From: Sergeia podlipaevii
Lineage: Eukaryota > Euglenozoa > Kinetoplastea > Trypanosomatida > Trypanosomatidae
Direction of reading: 5' to 3'
Assembly (NCBI GenBank): GCA_030849805.1
Contig: JASANZ010002212.1
Coordinates: 1-64,000 of the forward strand
DNA length: 64,000 bases
Part shown: in pieces, positions 9,991-21,000 of the stretch
Layout of the letters: the number at the start of each line of letters is the position of its first letter
Position numbering within the stretch: the stretch's first letter is position 1
Position numbers and translations under genes: made by a program
The notes under the pieces: model-generated
Seen by the model: the letters and a program-made list of their open reading frames with translations, nothing else
Database searches by the model: none
What the model was told of the DNA's origin: nothing

Positions 9991-11244
9991 CTAGAGAGTG
10001 GACTTCTTAGGAGAGATGGCTCTCTCCACAGCGTGCTCAGACTCCGCCTTGGGGGTGGACTTCTTTGAGGAGGTCGCACATTCTGGCTCCTCAGTGGGGT
10101 GCTCCTGAGGAGTGGACTTCTTAGGAGAGATGGCCCTCTCTACAGCGGGCTCGGACTCCACCTTGGGAGTGGACTTCTTTGAGGAGATGGCCCTTTCCGC
10201 AACCTCTTCGGTTGGGTGTTCATCGGGCTGTTCGTTGGCTTCGCGAGCACTGTCAGTGCCAGTAAAACGGCTGTAGTATGCAGGGGCAACCTTACTGGCG
10301 CACGTTGCGGCACGGCTGTTGTAGTCCTTCTGCGCGTCCAAAGCAGCTGCCTTGGCCTCCTCCAGACGGCGGGTAAGAGTGCTCTCGTCCTGAGAAGAGG
10401 CCCCCGCAGCTGCCTTCATGGCCTCCTTCTCGCTGGCACGGACGCGCGCGGCGTAGGTGGGGTCGTTCTTGCAGCGAAGCGCATCGAGCTCCTTGCGGGC
10501 GGTGTTGCGGGCCTCAAGAGTCCTACGGAGTCGATCCACTGCGAAACTACTCTCAGCAGGGAGGGTGACGTTGCTGCCCTTAACAATCTCAGCAACCTCG
10601 CTGCGGTGCTTCTTGTTGTATGCATCAAGCTTGTCAATGGTGGTGTGCTCGGATCCATCGAGGTAAGATACGTAAGCGGCACCCTGGGAGGAGAGAAGCT
10701 GGCGCACACCCTTCGAGAAGGTCTCAACACTGTTGTCAATCTCCTCCTGAGTGCGTGGCATAACGGACAGAAGCTCCGAGCGGTCTGATTCTTCCTTTGC
10801 CAAACACGCCTCCCGCTCCTCCGTGTCCTCGCTGTCTACGTCGCTGTCGCCGGCGTTACGGGCGCGGGCGGCTTCCCCTTCAGCACGCTGACGCTCCTCC
10901 TCCTCCCTGCGGGCTGCCTCCTGGGTCTCGCGCTTGCGCTGCGCCTCAATGGCTGCCTCGGCAGCGGCACGACGGGCCTCCTCCTCACGGCGCTTGCGCT
11001 GCTCGCGACGCTGAAGGACGCGCTCCTCCTCGGCGCGGAGCTCCTCCTCAGGGATGAGGTCGAGGTCCTTCTTGATGAGGTACAGGCGCTCCTTTACGTC
11101 AGCAATCACCTCTTGACGGCGCTCGTAGTCGAGGTTGTTGGGGCGGGCATCTCCGGCGCGCATGAGGGAGAGATCAATTTCTTCTGTCTCGGCGCCATGG
11201 TAGCCCATCCAATTGTACCTCTGTGTGGAGACCAAGGCAGACAT
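9991..11244 (-). CDS. Charged coiled-coil protein, paralog A (417 residues)
   Basis: The protein begins with an N-terminal block containing YNWMGYHG, then a helical motif VKERLYLIKKDLDLIPEEELRAEEE cut here to its core KERLYLIKKDLDL. A long Arg/Glu/Ala coiled coil follows at about residues 65-135, then a conserved mid-domain at about 170-310 and a C-terminal Ser/Lys/Pro repeat array. The array repeats units of the form AISPKKSTP and EHPTEEPE. It shares the N-terminal block and mid-domain with the neighbouring gene at 12669-13994, so the two are tandem paralogs. The family name is unknown to me; composition suggests a cytoskeleton-associated protein. The TAG stop falls inside a repeat unit and the frame stays readable for 27 further codons to a TAA at 9907-9909. 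The start is supported by an acceptor 38 nt upstream. Confidence 0.88.
   Translation of the reverse strand: MSALVSTQRYNWMGYHGAETEEIDLSLMRAGDARPNNLDYERRQEVIADVKERLYLIKKDLDLIPEEELRAEEERVLQRREQRKRREEEARRAAAEAAIEAQRKRETQEAARREEEERQRAEGEAARARNAGDSDVDSEDTEEREACLAKEESDRSELLSVMPRTQEEIDNSVETFSKGVRQLLSSQGAAYVSYLDGSEHTTIDKLDAYNKKHRSEVAEIVKGSNVTLPAESSFAVDRLRRTLEARNTARKELDALRCKNDPTYAARVRASEKEAMKAAAGASSQDESTLTRRLEEAKAAALDAQKDYNSRAATCASKVAPAYYSRFTGTDSAREANEQPDEHPTEEVAERAISSKKSTPKVESEPAVERAISPKKSTPQEHPTEEPECATSSKKSTPKAESEHAVERAISPKKSTL
10311..10722 (-). repeat. Near-identical block shared with 13055-13466 (copy A)
   Basis: These 412 bp align without gaps to 13055-13466 at an offset of 2744. I count four mismatches by eye. 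The block encodes the mid-domain of both paralogs, while the sequence on either side is clearly more diverged. Confidence 0.85.
10943..11100 (-). repeat. Second shared block with 13660-13817 (copy A)
   Basis: These 158 bp align without gaps to 13660-13817 at an offset of 2717, with about three mismatches by eye. The block encodes the KERLYLIKKDLDLIPEEEL segment and the start of the Arg/Glu coiled coil. Confidence 0.8.
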
Positions 11245-12668
11245 TGTTACGTGAAGTAAGCGGCGATCCTTACGAGGGTTTTCTGAAATGATAAAAAGGC
11301 AAGTATGCTGAAAGGTATCCTTATGTGCTTAAAAAAAAAATAGTGCTACGTTAGATAATTCAAGGGGATGAAAACAATGCTGTTGATTGCAAATAGAAAG
11401 CAAAATACTAATAAATCAGCAGAAGAAAAAGAAGATAAAGGAACGAAAAAAAAGGGAATAAAGGTGCACCATAAGTGTCATTTTTTTTTTTGTTGTTTCG
11501 AATCACCATAGATGATTGATAAGTGTGCGCTGGTCATTCTCCCCTTCTAAAAAAAAAAAAGAAGGCAAAATAACAGTTTCTCAATACGGGAAACCAATAC
11601 ACACACACACACACAAACATATGCACCAAAGAAAAGGTGCTCTGGCACGTCATGGACATTAAAAACGCCACATTGATTGCTATTTTCTTTTTCCTTCTTC
11701 TATAGAAGTACACTGTGCTGCCATCTGCCACAGAAATGTTTTCCCTTAAAAGTTAAATCATCAGTTTTTTTCTCGCTTTTTTTCTTTTGCTTGTTAGTTT
11801 GCACGAGACGCGTTCTTCTTCCCCCCAAAATGTATATATGCACGCAGTAGCACTGCCATTTCGCTTCCTCCTTTTTCTTTCCTTTTCGTGTCCGCATATG
11901 TGAGTGTGTGCGCGCCATACGTGCTATATCCCCAACATCTATTTGGAAGGGACTGAACACAAAGCAAAGAAAAAAAATACAGAGGACAAAAGCCCGTAGC
12001 AGCTTAAATACGTAAAGTGTGTGCATACATTGAAGTTCGCTAGTCCTTCTCTTCTTCTTCTTCAAAAAAAAAGTGTACTTTTTAGCTGTAGTCAAAACAT
12101 CAACAACATCGAGAGAACATAAACAATACCATTAGATATATATACATATATACCTGTATGTATTGCTCTCGGAGGTACAGCGTTTTCTACAAAGAAGAAG
12201 TGCGCATACATGCAAGCCAGTTGCTATCATGCGTAGATATATATGTATTCGTTGTTTTCAATTCGACTTTCTACACGAATCCCTGCGAGTATAGTGCTAG
12301 CTCTCTCCTTATATATATCTAGGTAACCATACAACGCGTTCAAAACGTCCACTTTTTTTTGCTATAGGCAAAATTAGTGGCCGTGAGCGCGTGGCTTCCA
12401 GAATAATGATTATAACAATAATAATAATAATAATAAATAGAATAACAAAAAAATAAAGAAAAACGATTTGAGGGTATCTTGCTTCGAAGTAGAATAACAG
12501 TACGAAGCATAAATACATTGCATACAGGAGATAATATATAAGAATAAAAAGGCAACTCCGAGATGGTTGCAGGCTACATCGGAAAAAATAAAAAGAGCGA
12601 TGCCTCAAACATAGCTCCTCCTACAATTTTCCAAAAAAAAAAAAGAAAAGAAGAAGAAAAAGTGCTCT
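11245..12668. other. Spacer between the two paralogs
   Basis: This 1424-bp spacer is AT-rich, with a CA repeat near 11599-11614, TA-rich stretches near 12137-12155 and an AAT repeat at about 12419-12437. Minus-strand frames at 11700-12095 and 12309-12608 are Phe/Ile/Lys-rich and look like products of T-rich UTR sequence rather than genes. Confidence 0.6.
11283..11299 (-). promoter_or_regulatory. Predicted spliced-leader acceptor for paralog A
   Basis: The minus strand reads CCTTTTTATCATTTCAG, with AG at 11283-11284, giving a 38-nt 5' UTR before the ATG. Confidence 0.65.
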
Positions 12669-13994
12669 CTAGGGGCTGGACACAAGCGCGGAGAGCTTCT
12701 TCACAGGCGCTTCAGTGGGGTACTCCTCGACGTCCTTAGCCTCCTTGGGGGTAGACTGTTTAGAGGAAGCACCACTCTCCACGACAACGTCTTCATTTTC
12801 CTTGGGGGTGGTCTGCTTGGAAGACTTCTTGGAGGAAACCTTCGTTGCGGGCTCCTCAGTGGCGTACACCTCAGCCTGCTCAAGTGCAGAGGAAGTCTCG
12901 GCAGGGGCAACTTCCTCCTCTACAGGCGCGGCCGCAACCTCTGCCACAGGCTCCTCGATCACGGGCTCCTCGATCTCAATAGGGGCGGCGCGTGAGGCGG
13001 CCATCTGGTAGCGAGTGCACACCACCACGTTCACCTTCTGGGCAGACGCAGCTGCACGGCTGTTGTAGTCCTTCTGCGCGTCCAAAGCAGCTGCCTTGGC
13101 CTCCTCCAGACGGCGGGTAAGAGTGCTCTCGTCCTGAGAAGAGGCACCCCCAGCTGCCTTCATGGCCTCCTTCTCGCTGGCACGGACGCGCGCGGCGTAG
13201 GTGGGGTCGTTCTTGCAGCGAAGCGCATCGAGCTCCTTGCGGGCGGTGTTGCGGGCCTCAAGAGTCCTACGGAGTCGATCCACTGCGAAACTACTCTCAG
13301 CAGGGAGGGAGACGTTGCTGCCGTTAACAATCTCAGCAACCTCGCTGCGGTGCTTCTTGTTGTATGCATCAAGCTTGTCAATGGTGGTGTGCTCGGATCC
13401 ATCGAGGTAAGATACGTAAGCGGCACCCTGGGAGGAGAGAAGCTGGCGCACACCCTTCGAGAAGGTTGCGGTACTCTTGTTGATCTCCTGCTGGGTGTGA
13501 GACTGCTTGGCGAGGATGGCGCTGCGCTGCCTCTCCACGTCCTCTTCGTCTTCATCCTCGGGATACACGCTCTTCCAGCGGCGAGCGTACTCCTGGGCGA
13601 GCTGGCACTGGCGCTCCTCTTCAGCGCGCTGACGCTCCTCCTGCTGGCGCTTGCGCTGAGCCTCAATGGCTGCCTCGGCAGCGGCACGACGGGCCTCCTC
13701 CTCACGGCGCTGGCGCTCCTCGCGACGCTGACGGACGCGCTCCTCCTCGGCGCGGAGCTCCTCCTCAGGGATGAGGTCGAGGTCCTTCTTGATGAGGTAC
13801 AGGCGCTCCTTTACGTCGTCAAAGATCGCACGGCGGCGCTCGTAGTCGAGGCCCTCGCGGTTAAGGTGGGGACGGAAGATGGTGTTGTCCACCATCTTAG
13901 ACTCGGTGCCATGGTAGCCCATCCAGTTGTGCTGGTCGATAGCAACAAGCTGCTGCTGCTTGCTCGTGCACTTCTTGCCGCGGGTGACAGTCAT
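12669..13994 (-). CDS. Charged coiled-coil protein, paralog B (441 residues)
   Basis: This is the upstream partner of the gene at 9991-11244. It has a slightly longer basic N-terminus, then HNWMGYHG, the same KERLYLIKKDLDL helix, and an Arg/Glu/Gln coiled coil at about residues 75-130. An acidic insert (PEDEDEEDVE) and a mid-domain almost identical to that of paralog A follow. The C-terminal tail is rich in EEP, SSK and STPKE motifs but differs in unit sequence from paralog A. There is no membrane segment. The mid-domain's high conservation against diverged flanks points to gene conversion or selection. The function is unknown, and a cytoskeletal role is inferred only from composition. The start is supported by a strong pyrimidine tract and an AG 84 nt upstream. 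Confidence 0.88.
   Translation of the reverse strand: MTVTRGKKCTSKQQQLVAIDQHNWMGYHGTESKMVDNTIFRPHLNREGLDYERRRAIFDDVKERLYLIKKDLDLIPEEELRAEEERVRQRREERQRREEEARRAAAEAAIEAQRKRQQEERQRAEEERQCQLAQEYARRWKSVYPEDEDEEDVERQRSAILAKQSHTQQEINKSTATFSKGVRQLLSSQGAAYVSYLDGSEHTTIDKLDAYNKKHRSEVAEIVNGSNVSLPAESSFAVDRLRRTLEARNTARKELDALRCKNDPTYAARVRASEKEAMKAAGGASSQDESTLTRRLEEAKAAALDAQKDYNSRAAASAQKVNVVVCTRYQMAASRAAPIEIEEPVIEEPVAEVAAAPVEEEVAPAETSSALEQAEVYATEEPATKVSSKKSSKQTTPKENEDVVVESGASSKQSTPKEAKDVEEYPTEAPVKKLSALVSSP
13055..13466 (-). repeat. Near-identical block shared with 10311-10722 (copy B)
   Basis: This is the partner of the block at 10311-10722. It starts at a CACGGCTGTTGTAGTC stretch and ends at CTTCGAGAAGGT on the plus strand, after which the two genes diverge abruptly. 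Confidence 0.85.
13660..13817 (-). repeat. Second shared block with 10943-11100 (copy B)
   Basis: This is the partner of the block at 10943-11100. The two blocks have slightly different offsets between the genes (2744 and 2717), so the intervening segment differs in length by 27 bp. Confidence 0.8.
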
Positions 13995-15014
13995 GGTGAA
14001 CTTGAAGAGGAAGTATCTCGGTAAAGTAGATAAAGTGAATTAACAATAGTTATAAAAGACAGGGGGAGTTGTAAACTTCTAGAAAAGTTTTGATAGCAAA
14101 AAGGAAAAAGGAAAACAAAGACGGGATGTGAAAAGGAAATATAGCGTGCGTGTTCAATTCAAGATAAGTAGTAAGACACTCTGACAAAAAAAAAAACACA
14201 CATAGGCCTATATGTACGTGGAGACAAATCCACCTGCACACAAGCAAAAAAAATAATAATCACACATGCAATCAAACGAACCGTTCAATGAGCGCTACTG
14301 TTTTATTTTCTATATTTCAGTAGAAAAAATACGAACCAATTCTAAAGCTCCGAGAAAAAAAAAAGAAAACCGCGACAAGAGACAACAATAATAGTATCAA
14401 AAAAAAGAAATGCCCACTGCATCATATATATGTATAGTATGTAAATTCAACCGCTTTACCTTTGATAGCAATGTTGAGCATATCCTCTCTCTATCTCCTT
14501 CTCGCAAAAAGGAAAAAAAAAAGTGTGCCGCCTGCTTCTTTCTGCCATAATAATAATAAACTATGACTAAGAAAGGGAAATGAGCATCATATAAAGCCCC
14601 GCCAGCACAAATCTAAACGTCCCTCCACGAAAAACAAGAGGAAAGTATATAAAAACGAAAGTGAGCGATAGAACAGCAGAGGCACAGCATTCGCTCCGTC
14701 CAATGCGCATAAATCACCTGCATTCGCTACCCACCTACATCTACATCGACAACCACGCAAAATTCTAGAAATACACTCAAAACAAATCAAAACAAAACAC
14801 CTCCGCACTCAATAAATAAATAAATAAATAGAGAATCAAACCCATTTTCTATTAAATGCTTATGTTCACACAAATACAGTGCCCATCTTTCCATTTGAGC
14901 CTCAACAAATTCTAAGAATAAAAAAAAGAAATATACACACAAAAAAAACAAACAAACAAGCAAAATAAGACGCATTGAAAATCTCATATGCAATAGAGAC
15001 ACTTTTTTTTTTTT
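13995..15014. other. Spacer between paralog B and the RING gene
   Basis: This 1020-bp spacer holds the 5' UTR of paralog B and the 3' UTR of the RING gene. It is AT-rich, with an AAAT repeat at about 14809-14830 and a run of T next to the RING gene's stop codon. No gene-like frame is present. Confidence 0.6.
14079..14120 (-). promoter_or_regulatory. Predicted spliced-leader acceptor for paralog B
   Basis: A pyrimidine tract on the minus strand (about 14083-14120) ends in TTTTCTAG, with AG at 14079-14080. The 5' UTR would be 84 nt. Confidence 0.6.
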
Positions 15015-18000
15015 TTAATAGTCACCGGTGCAAACCCGCGATGAAGGGCGATACAGCGGGGAGCGTGGTTGTGTAACATTCCACGGTGGCTTTATTGGGC
15101 TTGTGTTGAGATCTGTTCGCCAGGGCGGCGAGACAGTGTGCAGCTGGCGAGTCCGCCCACTGCGAGAGCGCGACTGCGGCCTCTGCCCACCACCTCCAAA
15201 CACCACTGTCACGGTAGGGTCAAAGATGCGAGTAGAGGGATGGCGCGTGGCGCCGTTCTCGCGGGAGCGGTGACGGTCTTCAAGCAAGTCACGGTGGTCC
15301 TGCTCGCGCAGCTGCCGAAGCCTGCGGTCCAGCTCCTCTAGCGTCGGAGCCTCACGTCTGCGCACGTCTTGCCCAGTCCGCACATGCTGCTGCTGCTTCT
15401 GCTGTTGCTTCTCAGGAACCCCATCGAAGTGCTTACCGCCACTGGCAGCACGTGCTGCGCAGTGGCTACAGCGTCCTCCCAGCTCTGCGCGGCCACTGCG
15501 GACGCCACAGGAGTAGCAACGCGTTGCCTCAGTAGGGTCTACGAAGTGCTTGCTGGCGGTTCTTGGCTGCTCGCTCTGTTCCTCCTGCGGTGGTCTGGCG
15601 TTGCGGTTGAGAACGGGAGTAATGGCCATACCATCCACTGCCCCAGGCTGACGTCGGGATTCCATGTGTTCTCCTGAGGGAAGCAGAGAATAACTGTCAA
15701 AACTGCTGCTGTGGCGGCGGCACTCGTTAGCAGGCATGTGTCGTAAGTTCGTTGTTTCCTTGTGCAGCTCGTCCGTATCCCAAGGCCGCGGTATCACGGA
15801 GGAGAAGGGCTGCTGGCGGTAGCGCCGCTGCTGCTGTGCTGCTGCTCGCGCAACCTCAGGAGGTACCAGTGGACGTCCAGCGTAGTGGGTCTCTCCCAGA
15901 AGCTCTTCCACTGTGCGTGGGTAGTGAAATTCTCTGGGATCTGTCACTCCCCAAGTTGATGTACCACGAGGGTGCAAGGCGGCGCTGCCAGAAGCATGGG
16001 CGTCCCCGTACTGGATGTCAGACATTTCATACTGCGGCTGATAAGCGCTCATGTTATCCGTGCTACTGTAGGCTAGATAGGGGTTGGCTACCTTCTCACC
16101 ACTAGCGCCTCTCCCATAGGGCGAGACAGGCCTCCCTGGTCTACGGTCCCTCGTTGGTTTTCTCGCTTCATCCCAGCCATTGCGAGGTACAGAGGGTCGA
16201 CGCCTCAGTTGGCTTCGATTGCGTGTCTCAGTTCCGCTATTAGGATAGTGCCGCCTTGCTTGTGATGGTGGTGGTGGCGGTCTTCTTGCCGCGCCACCCG
16301 TCACCTGTTGCATGAACTCCCGACCCCAATTGCGGTCGCGCTTGGCGGCTGCCGACGGAGGCATTGGCTTCACTGTGAAAGTAAAGTTACCTGAACCCGT
16401 CCTGGGAGATGCACTCCGCGTGTTGGACTCCTTTTTCATCGGAGGGTGAGACGAGGCAGACTTGGTGGAAAACATCTTACTAGGGACGTAGTTGCAGGGG
16501 GTCGGTGGCTTCGCCCGTCGTGGCTCTCCGTCGATACCAAAAGGAACAAAAAAAGCGTCGAACTTCTTCTTCACCGTCTTGGGCTCCTCAGGCTCTGAGG
16601 AGATGCTCTGAGCATGGCGCTCTGGGGATATGGGTGCTTCTGCTTCCCTATCGAGCACAGCCTCGATATCCACAGCAACCTCGTCTACTTCATCATCACT
16701 CCGACTGTCCTCCCTCTTCCTCCCTTCATAATCGTGAGACCGCGCAACGACGACCTCAAAGCGCACCCCGTCCTCGTCATCTTCTCCACCGTGATGCCGT
16801 GTATGCTGAGTGGCGTGGTGTGAACGGCTCTCGGTTTTGCTTTCCATCGAATTCCGGCTGGCATGCAGAGTGGAGGCTCTTCTCGCTGAAGGAGACGTTG
16901 GAAGTGACGCCGAAGAGGCTTCTTGGGTAGAAGGTTGGCGGCCGTGCCTGCGAGCCCCAGAGGTCTGGGTTGCTGCCGTGACACTAGCCGGTACTTCAAC
17001 CGCTATAGAGCGAGTCTCCACACGCAGTGGCCGCTGTTGAGCCGGTGATAAGCGACCGGGCGTCGACTGTACACTTTCGAGTAGTCGTCTACTGACCTGC
17101 TGATGTGGGGGCGGTAGCTGCGGCGCGTTGAGAACGCCAGCCTCTACAACAACAATGGGCGACGTCTCGGCGTCTCGCACGTTGAGCTTCTGCTGTCTCT
17201 TCAAGTCGGCAAAGGACTTCTGCAGCTCTCGCTGCTGTGCAGCGCAGCACAGCTTGCGCAACGCTCCCTGACGCACCCCACAGAGCCTGCATACCACCTC
17301 CCCGCAAGACCAACACGCAGAGGTGGTGTCATCACGGTAGCAGCGAGTGCACATCATGTTGGGATGGGGCATAGAATCAACGACTGAGCAGGATGAGCGC
17401 CGCTGAGACTCGCGTTCCATTTGCTGCTGCTGAGGAGCCTCTCTCTCATCCTTGTCTTCGTGCTCATATGCATTGCCAGCATCGTGGTGGTCAGGGCGTG
17501 TCTGGCTACGTCTTGGTGGCGTCTCCCCTGCAATCTCGCCTGCTCCTCCTCCCCCAGCCGCTGCTGCTGCGTCCTGCGGTGAGTAGTAGTATTGATGCGC
17601 GGCGGCTGCCTCTGCGCGTGGGTAGTGCCGGGAGTCATGGTGTGGGTGATCTTTGCGGGTGTAGTTCTTGGGATGCATGCCAGAGAGCGACCTACGATGC
17701 TCTGACTGAAGAACCTGGCGGCGCTGGTCTTGCTGTTGCTGCTGCTGATGCTGGTAGCGATGGTGCTGAGGTGGGGCAACGGCGGCCGAGATGCCGGTCC
17801 CCCTTCCTGGTGGCGCTCCTCTCGTACGAAATGGCGTGTCAAAATACGGGGTTGACTGCACTGATTCCTCCCACGCGGCGTCGTCGCTGTAGAAGGAGTG
17901 ACTCCCTGCGGTCTCATCGTGCGCATCCCGCTGCCGGTGGTGCTGGGTTTCTCTCGGATCACCTCGGCTGCTCTCCTCTGTCGCGTTGTCTCCGTCATCG

Positions 18001-21000
18001 AGAGATGACTCGGCCTCTAGCAAGTCGCGCTCGGCCCTGTCCCTGTCCTGGCGCCGTGCGAGGTACCGTCGTTCACCCTCGCTTGCCTGCTCTTCCGCCT
18101 GCTCCCGCATCGCTCGGACGTCCTCCTGTGCGCGAAGGATCTCCTGCACTGCTTCTTGAATGGCGGCGCGTACAAGACGCTCGGTAAGGAGGTGGAATTG
18201 AGTAGATGCTATAGGACCAGCGTCCATGTCGCCTTGTTCAGAGCGAGCAGGCTGCTGCTGCTGCTGTTGGTGAGACAGAGGAGATCTAAGCGGTGTGACG
18301 CTGGCGGACACTGGCTGTTGAGGTGGCGGCATCATAGAGCCACGTAAGTGAGACTGTGGTGACCCACGCTGTGAGACAGAGTGCAGAGTGTTGGGAGTGG
18401 CGCCATCCCCGTAAATGGTCGGGGGCTGAGACGGAGACTGAGCGAGATGCTCATGTGGATCCTCGTTATACACATTCTGGGACCTGCGGACAGACGACAG
18501 CGCCGTAGATGGGTGCTCAGGTGTGTGTGGCGCTCCACGGTCGCTGTGTTTTACCTGTACTCTATAGGTTGGTGTGTGGTGTCCTGATATGTTGCTGTTG
18601 CTCAAGTACCCGGCAGAAGTACCTGACATATTAAGAGCCCCAAGTGGTGTTGGAGAGCCCTGCTGCCCTGCTGTTGCTGCCATGGCTACGGCCTGAGCGA
18701 TCCTCGCAGAGTTCGCGCTAGACCTCGAGAGTAGTGGAGTGGTCTGGAATGAAGACCCGCCACGCTGCGAAGCTTCACGCTGAGACTCAAACTCCCTCTT
18801 CTGTTCACGTGCCTCAAACAGCTGCTCCTGCGCCCGTTGCACCTCAGCCGCGCGATCCGCCTGCCGCTTCTGGAGTTCCTCCAGCCGTGCCTGAGCACCC
18901 GCGGCTGCCTTCTGCGCTTCTTCGGTTGCCTCTCGGATTGTTTCCGTTGCGCGTTGCTCGATCGCACGAAGTCTCTCTTCAGCCTCCTCACGTTCCTTCG
19001 TGCGCTCCGCCAGCCGGAGCATGTTTGCTGCGTGCTCTCGCTCAGCGAACTCCGCCTCGCGCTCACGTGCCTGACGCCCCACCCTCGCGGCCTCTATAGC
19101 TGCCTGTATCTGGGCCTCTTCTCTCGCCTTGCTGATCTCAAGTGCGGCACGACGCTGAGCATCCTCAAGGTTGCGCTCGGCAGCCTGTAGTTTGGCCTCT
19201 AGCATAGCCGCACGTTCTTCTTCTTCAAGAGCGCGAAGAGCCGCCTCGTGCGCTGCACGCCTTTCCGCTTCACTGCGAATGGCGTCAATGCACTCCTCAA
19301 GCTCCTGCTGCGCAGCCTCCCGCACGCGGCGAATACGTTCCTCGCCTCTCTGTTCCGCTTCCGCAAGAAGGCGCTCGGCCTCTGCAAGAGCTGCGACTCT
19401 AGCAGCCTCTGCCAGCTCGCGAGTGTGAGCCTCAGCGGCCAGTCGGCGCTCAGCTTCCAGCAGGCGTTCATTGGCGTTCAGTATCTCCTCCCCCCTTGCC
19501 CGCTCTTGCTCTCGCAGTTGCTGCAGCAGCTCCACCTCGCGCTGCGTGGGCCCAGAAATAGGAGTGCCGTTCCTCACACTGCCATCACTTGGAGCCTGCT
19601 GTGCGGAGGCATCTAGGAAGCTACCACGGTCATGGGCATTCCGTGCCCCTACTGGACCTACGGTGGTGGCCTCCGACATTATAGATGTAAAGCCCTCCGT
19701 ACCTCCCCCTCCTGTGACTGTCGCCGTGCTGTCCAGCATTTCGCTGTTGCTCAGTGCACGCGCTGAGGCGGCTCGGGCAGCCTTCACCCGCAGCACCCGC
19801 CGCTGCTCACGTTCCTCCTCCTTGATGGCAAAGCGATCGTCCTCTTCTTCGCAGAGGTAGTCCTCTTGCTCTGCCAGTGCTTGATGCAGTTCCTGCTCCT
19901 TTTTGACCCGGAGCTGCTCCTGCGCAAGAGCTTGCTCTCGTGCGGCCTGCGCTGCTTTAGTAACAAGACGCAGTTGAGCTGCAGCTGCTGCTTCCGTTGC
20001 GAGAGAAGCCCGCACACGTTCCTGCTCACGTTCAATGCGCTGCCGCTCAGAAGCCTCCATATCATGCTGAAAGTTCTCCACCTCGCGCGCAGCTCGTCGA
20101 GCCTGCCTTTCCTTCCCCAGCTCTTGTTCTTTCTGTTCTTCGAGTAACTGAGCGTGTGCTTGGATGGCAGCGGTGATATCGGCGGCAAGTGCCACACGAG
20201 CTCGCTCCTGCTCCAGATGAACTCTCTGTCGCTCAGAAGCCTCCATATCATGCTGAAAGTTCTCCACCTCGCGCGCAGCTCGTCGAGCGTGCCTCTCCTT
20301 CTCCAGCTCTTGTTCTTTCTGTTCTCCCCTTGGGTAAGCGCCGGTCTTGACGGGGCCAGCAGCGTCAGCCGCGTGCGGGGCATGACTGCCCTCTTGCTCT
20401 TCCTGTTGTTGTGCTTGCAGTTGAACCAAACGTGCAGCTTCTTTCTGCTCCGCGGCGAGTTGGGTATAGGCTTCAAGGGCAGCCATGGCATCCTTGTGAA
20501 GAGACTTCTGAGCCTCCTCAATAGCTTCACGGTCAACGCTTTCGCTGATATCAAGTGATTGAATGTTGGCAGTCAGATTGGCGGAGGGACCTTCAAGCTC
20601 CAGCTGTTCATTCTCAGGGTGCTGACCTGCGGGAGCTGAAGTAGTAGCAGTGGGTTCTGTTGTCGTGCTGGGATGTTCATGAGAGGGCTGAGAAGCTGCT
20701 CCAGTTTGCTGATCCGGCGCCTTGTCGGTAGCGGCGTGCGCATGAGTGCCACCATCCGCAGCTGTGTCAGCAGGCTTTGTGTCTGTGGCCTGGTCCGTTG
20801 GCGTTTCCTGAGAGAGAAGCGTGGGCGGTGCTTGAGCGGAAGTTTCTGAAGACTCGCCATTAGCACTGTAGATCCCTACAAGGGGCTCAGCAGCCGGTGA
20901 GCTTTGAGCTTCACCACTCCGTTGTTGCGGTGGCTGCTGCTGCTGTTGCTGCTGAAAATGAGATTTGCTACTCTTGTGGCGCAGGCGACTGCTTGTCTTA

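Noticed and set aside
9907..9993. Stop-codon reassignment as known in Blastocrithidia
   Set aside because: All three stop codons end genes in this window at plausible places, and only one gene shows a readable frame past its stop, so a global code change is not supported.
11700..12095. 131-codon minus-strand frame in the paralog spacer
   Set aside because: It is on the expected strand, but it is Phe/Lys-rich from T/A runs and contains no recognisable pattern. I treat it as UTR.
13350..14024. 224-codon plus-strand open frame
   Set aside because: It is a Leu/Ala-rich antisense frame of the Glu/Arg coiled coil in paralog B.
17393..18187. 264-codon plus-strand open frame
   Set aside because: It lies wholly within the RING gene on the other strand, and its composition is that of an antisense frame of low-complexity codons.
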